Shown piece after piece: positions 1-4,836 of a stretch of DNA of 6,075 bases. Position 1 is the stretch's first letter. Each line of letters opens with the position of its first letter. Position numbers and translations under genes: made by a program. The notes under the pieces are model-generated. The model made no database searches. It had not been told where the DNA came from and was given only the letters and a program-made list of their open reading frames with translations. The stretch is from contig DDTZ01000181.1 of assembly GCA_002344565.1 (NCBI GenBank), forward strand, positions 812 through 6,886, written 5' to 3'. This stretch comes from Bdellovibrionaceae bacterium UBA2351 (lineage in GTDB: Bacteria; Bdellovibrionota; Bdellovibrionia; Bdellovibrionales; Bdellovibrionaceae).

Positions 1-237
1 GGTTTGATTATTGGCGGTATAGATTTTAAAAATTTGTTTATTACTCTAAAAGAAGGTGCAAGTGCCGCTGCTCCGTATGCAACGTTAGCGGATGCTCAAA
101 AAGCTGGCGCAGTAACTATCAACGTCGGTCTATTTGTGACTTCAGTTATTTCATTTACGATCATTGCTTTTGCGGTATTTTTACTTGTTAAATCGTTCAA
201 TAAAATCCGCCACACGCAACCGCCAGTTACTAAATAA
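1..237 (+). CDS. mscL: Large-conductance mechanosensitive channel MscL, 3' part (5' end outside window)
   Basis: MscL is a homopentameric inner-membrane channel that opens under membrane tension and releases solutes during hypo-osmotic shock. The frame is open from base 1 and begins GLIIGGIDFK, which matches the end of TM1 and the start of the periplasmic loop in MscL proteins (E. coli GLLIGGIDFK). A loop rich in Ala follows, with the family-typical run PYATLADAQKAGAVTINVG. TM2 comes next (about GLFVTSVISFTIIAFAVFLLVKSFNKI). The TTG at position 4 is an internal Leu codon, not a start. The protein stops at QPPVTK, just where E. coli MscL has PAPTK followed by the C-terminal helix EEVLLTEIRDLL, so the cytoplasmic helical bundle is absent. 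A second in-frame TAA follows two codons later and no helix remnant is visible. The gene converges on oxyR with a 13-bp gap; I see no convincing terminator between them. Confidence 0.93.
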   Translation, partial: GLIIGGIDFKNLFITLKEGASAAAPYATLADAQKAGAVTINVGLFVTSVISFTIIAFAVFLLVKSFNKIRHTQPPVTK

Positions 238-250
238 TTTTAAGCTTCCT

Positions 251-1210
251 TTATTCTATTCCGATGACGTTTAAGTCTTTTTGGCGGATTCGGCTAATGT
301 CTTCAGGTATCGATTTTAAAATTGCTTCGGATAACGTTTCAATCAGCTTCTCTTTGTAGTGAGCGCGCTGGTAAACAAGACCGATTTCACGTGATGGGAT
401 CGGTCGATCAAATGGAGTCAATTGAGTTTGACTGCCAATGTCTTCCGCGGCCAGCTGAGGAATCAAAGTATAGCCACCATATGAATTCACGAGTCGTTTT
501 AGAGTTTCCAAACTGCCACTTTCAAATTGAAAGTTACGCTTAGTCGCCTTGTTTGGCTTGAGTGCACAGATATCTAAAACCTGATTTCGTAAACAATGCC
601 CCTCTTCTAACAACCAAACATCCTCGGTCGACAAGTTAGAATATTTAGCTTTCTTGACTTTGCTTAAGGGGTGATCTTTTTTACTCAAAACCAAGAAGGG
701 CTCATAGTACAATGGAATTTCAATAATTTTTGGCAAATTCAACGGCGTCGCTAAAATGCCCACATCGATTTCGTCATTACTGAGTTGTTCGATAATACGG
801 CTGGTTTGCAATTCTAAAATCTTTAGTTTTAATTCAGGATAGCTTTTCTCTAGAACGGGCAACATCAAAGGTAATAGGTACGGCGCGACCGTGGGAATCA
901 CACCCACCACCAGTTCACCATGCACGACGCTCGATTCATTTTGGGAAATGATGCTCTCAATCTTTTTAGCTTCAAATAACACGGTTTGAATTTGTTCGAT
1001 GATCTTTTTGCCAACATCAGTTAACAGAATCGGTTTCTTGGATCGATCGAAAATAATAACCCCTAGATCCTCTTCCAGCTTTTGAACCTGCATGCTCAGG
1101 GTAGGCTGCGTCACACTGCACGCCTCGGCTGCTTTCGCAAAATGACCATGCTTATACACCGCCCAAATATATTCAAGTTGAGTGATCGAAAAATTAATAC
1201 GTGATTTCAT
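251..1210 (-). CDS. oxyR: Hydrogen-peroxide-sensing LysR-family regulator OxyR
   Basis: OxyR is a cytoplasmic tetrameric transcription factor that senses H2O2 through a reversible disulfide and activates antioxidant genes. The 319-residue product has the LysR winged helix-turn-helix at about residues 8-65 (FAKAAEACSVTQPTLS and KLEEDLGVIIFDR). An effector domain follows with IPTVAPYLLP, which contains the Thr equivalent to E. coli Thr100. The diagnostic motif is EEGHCLRNQVLDIC: Cys206 and Cys215 are nine residues apart, exactly like E. coli Cys199 and Cys208. The flanking His205 and Arg208 correspond to the peroxide-binding His198 and Arg201. SLETLKRLVNSYGGYTLIPQLA and IGLVYQR also match OxyR. 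I chose ATG at 1210 over an in-frame start eight codons upstream (1234) because AGAGGT lies 6 nt before it and MKSRINFSITQLEY begins as family members do. The gene is divergent from ahpC across a shared control region. Confidence 0.95.
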   Translation of the reverse strand: MKSRINFSITQLEYIWAVYKHGHFAKAAEACSVTQPTLSMQVQKLEEDLGVIIFDRSKKPILLTDVGKKIIEQIQTVLFEAKKIESIISQNESSVVHGELVVGVIPTVAPYLLPLMLPVLEKSYPELKLKILELQTSRIIEQLSNDEIDVGILATPLNLPKIIEIPLYYEPFLVLSKKDHPLSKVKKAKYSNLSTEDVWLLEEGHCLRNQVLDICALKPNKATKRNFQFESGSLETLKRLVNSYGGYTLIPQLAAEDIGSQTQLTPFDRPIPSREIGLVYQRAHYKEKLIETLSEAILKSIPEDISRIRQKDLNVIGIE

Positions 1211-1216
1211 ATATTT

Positions 1217-1222
1217 ACCTCT
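1217..1222 (-). promoter_or_regulatory. Ribosome binding site that sets the oxyR start
   Basis: Read on the minus strand this is AGAGGT, 6 nt before ATG at 1210. It supports that start rather than the in-frame ATG at 1234, which would add MRLQRGKY ahead of the normal OxyR N-terminus and place this site inside the coding region. Confidence 0.7.
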
Positions 1223-1242
1223 TTGCAGCCTCATTTTTAATC

Positions 1243-1263
1243 ATAATAGATAAAATCTATTAT
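1243..1263. promoter_or_regulatory. OxyR operator half-site in the oxyR-ahpC divergent region
   Basis: This is a palindrome with perfect 9-bp arms, ATAATAGAT and ATCTATTAT, around an AAA spacer. Its core at 1246-1260 is ATAG-N7-CTAT. It also has the internal T and A of the E. coli OxyR consensus (ATAGntnnnanCTAT), so every specified base of one 15-bp element is met. Oxidised OxyR normally contacts two such elements 7 bp apart. The expected second element at 1268-1282 is poorly matched. Position between divergent oxyR and ahpC fits activation of ahpC and autocontrol of oxyR. Binding is inferred from the motif and context. Confidence 0.8.
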
Positions 1264-1264
1264 A
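1259..1264 (-). promoter_or_regulatory. Candidate -10 element of the oxyR promoter
   Basis: On the minus strand this reads TATAAT, a perfect consensus -10, placing a start of transcription near 1252 and a leader of about 42 nt before oxyR. No good -35 is seen 16-18 bp upstream (GTAAAA/GGTAAA near 1281-1287). The element overlaps the right arm of the OxyR palindrome, so OxyR bound there would compete with RNA polymerase, which fits the autorepression known for oxyR genes. In DNA this AT-rich a hexamer match alone is weak evidence. Confidence 0.35.
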
Positions 1265-1281
1265 TCAAAGAAATAATTGAT
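1264..1281. promoter_or_regulatory. Possible second, degenerate OxyR contact (inverted repeat)
   Basis: ATCAA (1264-1268) and TTGAT (1277-1281) form an inverted repeat with an 8-bp spacer. It directly abuts the strong palindrome on its ahpC side, with centres about 19-20 bp apart, close to two helical turns. It does not match ATAG-N7-CTAT, but LysR regulators often bind one strong and one weak dyad. Short AT-rich repeats also arise by chance, so this call is tentative. Confidence 0.3.
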
Positions 1282-1325
1282 TTTACCTAGAGCTAAAAAA
1301 TCCGTAAGGTAAGACAATAAACAAA

Positions 1326-1343
1326 GTGGTTTTTATAAACCAC
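1326..1343 (+). promoter_or_regulatory. Stem-loop in the ahpC 5' leader
   Basis: GTGGTTT and AAACCAC pair perfectly around a TTAT loop (7-bp stem), ending 7 nt before the AAGGAG ribosome binding site of ahpC. There is no T-tract after it, so it is not a terminator. If transcription starts just upstream (a GACAAT at 1313-1318 is a weak -10 candidate), the hairpin would sit at the mRNA 5' end, where such structures can stabilise transcripts. It could instead be a protein-binding dyad in DNA. The pairing is seen; the role is inferred. Confidence 0.5.
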
Positions 1344-1350
1344 CTAAATG

Positions 1351-1356
1351 AAGGAG
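1351..1356 (+). promoter_or_regulatory. Ribosome binding site that sets the ahpC start
   Basis: AAGGAG lies 5 nt before ATG at 1362. It decides against an in-frame GTG at 1326, which has no ribosome binding site, lies within the leader stem-loop, and would add 12 residues absent from AhpC proteins. Confidence 0.85.
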
Positions 1357-1361
1357 CATTC

Positions 1362-1928
1362 ATGCAAACATTGATTAACTCACGCGTAACTGATTTCAAA
1401 GTTCAAGCGTACCACAACGACAATTTCAAAACGGTAACTCAGGACGATTTACGTGGTAAATGGTCGGTATTTTTCTTCTACCCAGCTGATTTCACGTTTG
1501 TTTGCCCAACTGAGCTTGGCGACATGGCTGATAAATATGCTGAATTCCAAAAATTAGGTGTAGAAGTATACTCTGTCAGCACAGACACTCATTTTACTCA
1601 CAAAGCGTGGCACGACACTTCAGACACAATTAAAAAAATCAAATACCCTATGTTAGCGGATCCAACGGGTCACCTATCACGCGCATTTGGCGTTCACATT
1701 GAATCTGAAGGTTTAGCATACCGTGGAACGTTCTTGATCAACCCAGAAGGTTTAATCAAATTAGCAGAAGTAAACGACAACGGTATCGGTCGTAACGCAG
1801 ATGAATTACTAAGAAAAGTTCAAGCGGCGCAATACACAGCTAAAAACCCTGGCGAAGTTTGCCCAGCTAAATGGACTCCTGGCCAAAAAACATTGAAGCC
1901 TGGTTTAGATCTAGTTGGTAAAATCTAG
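1362..1928 (+). CDS. ahpC: Alkyl hydroperoxide reductase AhpC, typical 2-Cys peroxiredoxin
   Basis: AhpC is an abundant cytoplasmic peroxidase that reduces H2O2, organic hydroperoxides and peroxynitrite and is recycled by AhpF. The 188-residue product is nearly the length of E. coli AhpC (187) and aligns almost without gaps. The peroxidatic site FYPADFTFVCPTELGD carries Cys48 with Thr45 and Pro41 of the PxxxTxxC motif, and Arg121 (AYRGTF) completes the site. The resolving Cys167 lies in GEVCPAKW. Also conserved are VSTDTHFTHKAWH and the C-terminus LDLVGKI. The start at 1362 is set by AAGGAG 5 nt upstream. The gene is divergent from oxyR behind an OxyR-type operator, so peroxide induction is likely. 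It is followed by an intrinsic terminator and then by ahpF on the same strand. Nothing in the protein is degenerate. Confidence 0.98.
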   Translation: MQTLINSRVTDFKVQAYHNDNFKTVTQDDLRGKWSVFFFYPADFTFVCPTELGDMADKYAEFQKLGVEVYSVSTDTHFTHKAWHDTSDTIKKIKYPMLADPTGHLSRAFGVHIESEGLAYRGTFLINPEGLIKLAEVNDNGIGRNADELLRKVQAAQYTAKNPGEVCPAKWTPGQKTLKPGLDLVGKI

Positions 1929-1954
1929 TTAGCTACCACGTGCTTGCAGATCAC

Positions 1955-1988
1955 GGTGCGCAGTAATGTGCGCACCAGATTTTTATTT
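1955..1988 (+). terminator. Intrinsic terminator after ahpC
   Basis: GGTGCGCA (1955-1962) and TGCGCACC (1969-1976) form a perfect GC-rich 8-bp stem with a GTAATG loop. AGA and then TTTTTATTT follow. It starts 26 nt after the ahpC stop. Since ahpF lies downstream on the same strand, it would either separate the two units or act as a partial terminator that lowers ahpF transcription relative to ahpC. Confidence 0.88.
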
Positions 1989-2030
1989 GAAGTTCACACG
2001 CGCAGGTGAATTTGAATTAAGAATCTTTAA

Positions 2031-2048
2031 AAGACTTAACAAAGTCTT
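2031..2048 (+). promoter_or_regulatory. Inverted repeat in the region upstream of ahpF
   Basis: AAGACTT and AAGTCTT pair perfectly around AACA (7-bp arms, 4-nt loop), 52 bp before the ahpF start. No T-tract follows, so it is not a terminator. TTAACA at 2036-2041 inside it resembles a -35, with a TATTAC 16 bp later (2058-2063), so the repeat may overlap an ahpF promoter. It has the same 7-4-7 geometry as the ahpC leader hairpin but no shared sequence. Role unknown; operator, RNA hairpin or chance are all possible. Confidence 0.4.
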
Positions 2049-2100
2049 CGCACTAATTATTACGTATATTTAGAACTCTATAGATAGAACAGGAGCGTGT

Positions 2101-3675
2101 ATGATTGATCATGATATGAAAGAACAACTTAAGCCAGTTTTTGAAAAATTGGAAGGCACAGTAGAACTCGCTGTTGAGTTGAGCCAGCATGCTGATCAAG
2201 CCGAGCTTCTAGATTTATTAGAGGGTGTCGCGAGCACAAATCCGAGCAAAATCATTGTAACTAAAAATTTAAACCCTGGGATGACGTCGTTAATCCCCAA
2301 ATTTAAGGTGATTCACAATGGAAAGCCTACCGGTATTACGTTTTCTGGTATCCCCGGCGGACATGAATTTACGTCTTTAATTTTGGCCATTTTAAATTCG
2401 GACAATAAAGGCAAAATGCCAGACACAGTGTTGGCTGATCGTATTCGTCGTTTGAAAGGCCCTATCAAATTACGAACGTTTATTTCATTAACGTGTGAAA
2501 ACTGTCCGGATGTAGTTCAAGCGTTAAACCAAATGGCTATTTTAAATCCCGATATTGAACATGAAATGATTGATGGGGCTTATGCCCAGGATGATGTGAA
2601 AAACTTAAACATCCAGGGTGTTCCAAGTGTTGTCAACAACGGCGAGCTCATGCACTCGGGTCGCATAAACTTTTTAGACCTGTTAGTTAAACTAGAAGAC
2701 ACGTTTGGTTCAAACGACGCGCCTGCCGATCAAAAGCCCCGTGACTTAGGTGACTTTGACGTCGTAGTTGTTGGCGGCGGCCCTGCCGGAGTATCTGCGG
2801 CGATCTATGCCGTTCGCAAAGGTTTAAAGACAGCGTTGATCACAGAAAAAATCGGCGGCCAAGTACAAGAAACGCGCGGAATTGAAAACCTGATTTCGGT
2901 TACGTATACAGAAGGGCCTCTGTTAGCCGGACAATTAGCTCAACATTTAGCTTCGTATCCCGTGCAAATTTTAGAGCATCGTCGTGTAAAAACAGTTCAC
3001 AAAGAGGGCTCTCCAAAATTAGTGGAACTAGAATCTAACGAAACCCTGCGCACGAAATCGTTGATCGTTGCGACGGGTGCTAAATGGCGCGAACTGGGCA
3101 TTCCTGGTGAAAAGGAATACATCGGACGCGGCGTCGCTTTCTGCCCACATTGCGATGGCCCTTTTTATAAAGGTAAAAAAGTGGCCGTTATTGGCGGCGG
3201 CAATTCTGGCGTCGAGGCCGCTATTGATTTAGCCGGTATCGTTCGTGAAGTGGTACTGATTGAATACAATGCGACACTCAAGGCAGATCAAATCTTGGTG
3301 AATAAATTAAAATCTTTATCAAACGTTACGATTTTAACCAATGCTAAGACAAAACAAATTCATGGAGACGGACAAAAAGTCAGCACGCTTGAATTTGAAG
3401 ATCGTGCCTCTAACGAAAGTAAGAAAATCGAACTTGACGGTGTGTTCGTGCAAATTGGACTTTTGCCAAACAGTCAATTCTTGAAGAATGTAGTTGAGCT
3501 AACTCCGTACGGCGAAATCGTTATCGACAACAAAGGTCGCACCTCTGTTAAAGGTATTTATGCTGCCGGTGACGTAACAACAACACCCTACAAGCAAATT
3601 GTAATCGCCATGGGCGAAGGGGCCAAAGCGGGTTTGGCTGCATTCGAAGATTCGATGCTGCACTCACCGGCTTAA
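2101..3675 (+). CDS. ahpF: Alkyl hydroperoxide reductase subunit F (AhpF), NAD(P)H:peroxiredoxin flavoprotein
   Basis: AhpF passes electrons from NAD(P)H through FAD and two disulfide centres to oxidised AhpC in the cytoplasm. The 524-residue length matches the family (E. coli 521). The N-terminal tandem thioredoxin-like domain spans about residues 1-200 and carries the CENC centre (Cys132, Cys135). After a linker, a thioredoxin-reductase-like module begins with the FAD-binding GGGPAG (225-230). The second redox pair CPHC (Cys348, Cys351) lies in AFCPHCDGPFYKGK. The pyridine-nucleotide site GGGNSG is at 365-370, and the second FAD contact AAGDVTTTPYKQ is at 488-499. AGGAG lies 5 nt before the ATG. 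The gene follows ahpC after 172 bp with a terminator between, so it may have its own promoter. No OxyR-type ATAG-N7-CTAT site was found in front of it. The stop is only 7 bp from the convergent gene. Confidence 0.97.
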   Translation: MIDHDMKEQLKPVFEKLEGTVELAVELSQHADQAELLDLLEGVASTNPSKIIVTKNLNPGMTSLIPKFKVIHNGKPTGITFSGIPGGHEFTSLILAILNSDNKGKMPDTVLADRIRRLKGPIKLRTFISLTCENCPDVVQALNQMAILNPDIEHEMIDGAYAQDDVKNLNIQGVPSVVNNGELMHSGRINFLDLLVKLEDTFGSNDAPADQKPRDLGDFDVVVVGGGPAGVSAAIYAVRKGLKTALITEKIGGQVQETRGIENLISVTYTEGPLLAGQLAQHLASYPVQILEHRRVKTVHKEGSPKLVELESNETLRTKSLIVATGAKWRELGIPGEKEYIGRGVAFCPHCDGPFYKGKKVAVIGGGNSGVEAAIDLAGIVREVVLIEYNATLKADQILVNKLKSLSNVTILTNAKTKQIHGDGQKVSTLEFEDRASNESKKIELDGVFVQIGLLPNSQFLKNVVELTPYGEIVIDNKGRTSVKGIYAAGDVTTTPYKQIVIAMGEGAKAGLAAFEDSMLHSPA

Positions 3676-3682
3676 GCTATTT

Positions 3683-4765
3683 TCAATTCGCATAAAACAT
3701 CTGACATGAGTTTACTTTTGATTTCGGCGCCACAGGCGTCGAAATTTTTATTAAGTTTTCATATCGTTCAGGTTCGACATTCATTTCACGCAGCCATTTA
3801 TCAAAATATTCGACTGTATTCAGTTCAAGTAGATTGTCCGGATGTTTGTTGGTAAATTTTAAGAACCCAGGCTGCTTTTTAATCCACGCGATTCGATGTT
3901 CCGCTAATTCCGCGTGGAGAATGAACTCATGAAAACTACGAACGGCCCTTACTGCTCGTCGTTCGATTGGCATGTCGTCTTCGGCAAAAATAGAAACCCA
4001 CGAGCGCTGTCGTAATGATTTTAACTTTCTAAACGTCAGATCTTGATTTCGTTTTGAATTATACTGGGGATTTAAAATTGTGGAATGCAATTCATCTTCG
4101 ACAGTTATCGCTAGCTGCGCAAACGACTTGATTTGTCGCTTTTCTATTCGGTTTTGAATCGACTCAATCACTGGTCCTGCATTTTCATGCGACGCGATCA
4201 AAGGCGGCGAGGTATTCCAGTTATTGCGAAAAACCCCAGTGGCTAACTCGGGATTGTTGGCATTATCAACGAAAAAATTAAACAGACTTCGTACGTCGTA
4301 CTTAAATGCCGATCGCGCGCCCGTATTCATGTGGGATGAACGATTGGGTAAAGCTTTCAAACCGGCTTGACGAGCCGATGCGAAAATTAAATCTTCCATT
4401 ATGTTTTCGCGCTGATACAATTCTTGTAAGGTCGACGGTTTAGTTTGAATCTCTACACACAGGGGATCGTAACTAATCTGAAACCACCACCCGTCGCGCA
4501 TAAGAACATGAAACTCTGGGCCCCATTTACCGCCGGTGTTTTCAACTATGCACCCATAGTGGCGACACTTAGATTTGATAACCTGCGCCAGTGCCTTAGC
4601 CGCGGGGTATTCACGACCACGCAAAGCACCCACTTTTTCTGGGCCGTCTTTTTCGTAAATCCAGTCGTTACTAAATTCAAGTTCGCTACCATGGGTAATC
4701 CCCGACGGCGTCAGGATTTGAGCGTGAGAAATAGAGATAAAAAAAAGCAGCAGGAGAATGCCCAT
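3683..4765 (-). CDS. Secreted/periplasmic protein resembling amidoligase (carboxylate-amine ligase) fold
   Basis: I do not recognise a named gene. The 360-residue product starts MGILLLLFFISISHA followed by Gln16, a short Sec signal peptide with a cleavage-like SHA at 13-15, though without the usual N-terminal Lys/Arg. The mature part carries motifs recalling the glutamine-synthetase/GCS-like amidoligase superfamily: GSELEF (26-31); D100 followed by CVEIQTKP (103-110, compare the family's D...E(I/V)..P strand); SSHMN (143-147, compare the conserved H-x-N/H-x-H); and RNQDLTF (239-245) with PIERR (266-270), where families have a catalytic E-x-R. Cys67, Cys72, Cys103 and Cys354 could form disulfides. 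An in-frame stop about 45 nt upstream makes ATG 4765 the first possible ATG; its ribosome binding site is weak. It lies 71 bp downstream of the two-helix membrane-protein gene and may be cotranscribed. The CDS is secure, the export signal likely, and the fold a pattern-based inference that a profile search should test. Confidence 0.85.
   Translation of the reverse strand: MGILLLLFFISISHAQILTPSGITHGSELEFSNDWIYEKDGPEKVGALRGREYPAAKALAQVIKSKCRHYGCIVENTGGKWGPEFHVLMRDGWWFQISYDPLCVEIQTKPSTLQELYQRENIMEDLIFASARQAGLKALPNRSSHMNTGARSAFKYDVRSLFNFFVDNANNPELATGVFRNNWNTSPPLIASHENAGPVIESIQNRIEKRQIKSFAQLAITVEDELHSTILNPQYNSKRNQDLTFRKLKSLRQRSWVSIFAEDDMPIERRAVRAVRSFHEFILHAELAEHRIAWIKKQPGFLKFTNKHPDNLLELNTVEYFDKWLREMNVEPERYENLIKISTPVAPKSKVNSCQMFYAN
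3721..3749 (+). terminator. Intrinsic terminator of ahpF, embedded in the convergent gene
   Basis: ATTTCGGCGCC (3721-3731) and GGCGTCGAAAT (3735-3745) pair over 11 bp with one G-U wobble around an ACA loop, and a run of five T's ends at 3749. The hairpin begins 46 nt after the ahpF stop and has a T-tract only in the plus direction. It lies within the 3' coding end of the minus-strand gene, under roughly the codons for IKISTPVAPKS, so one stretch serves as terminator on one strand and protein code on the other. Confidence 0.8.
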
Positions 4766-4836
4766 TCGGATAGAAGTATCACACCTAACTAGCTGATTCT
4801 ACTGTAGAGATTTAAACAGAGAGCCGTTTTTGGGTA

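Noticed and set aside
266..285. GAC...GTC followed by T's as a terminator for mscL
   Set aside because: The stem is only about 3 bp, too weak to support a terminator.
322..543. Plus-strand open frame of 73 codons
   Set aside because: Lies entirely antisense to oxyR, whose protein is clearly conserved; it has no recognisable protein features.
1326..1361. GTG at 1326 as an earlier ahpC start
   Set aside because: No ribosome binding site; it lies in the leader hairpin and adds residues absent from AhpC, whereas ATG 1362 has AAGGAG at ideal spacing.
2078..2087. CTATAGATAG before ahpF as an OxyR site
   Set aside because: It contains CTAT and ATAG words but not in the ATAG-N7-CTAT arrangement, and it lies almost on the ribosome binding site.
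4445..4792. Plus-strand open frame of 115 codons
   Set aside because: Antisense to the 5' half of the exported protein gene; the composition looks like a frame shadow, with no ribosome binding site seen.
4796..4801. Minus-strand TAGAAT as a -10 for the exported protein gene
   Set aside because: No acceptable -35 at 16-18 bp; cotranscription from the upstream gene is equally plausible.
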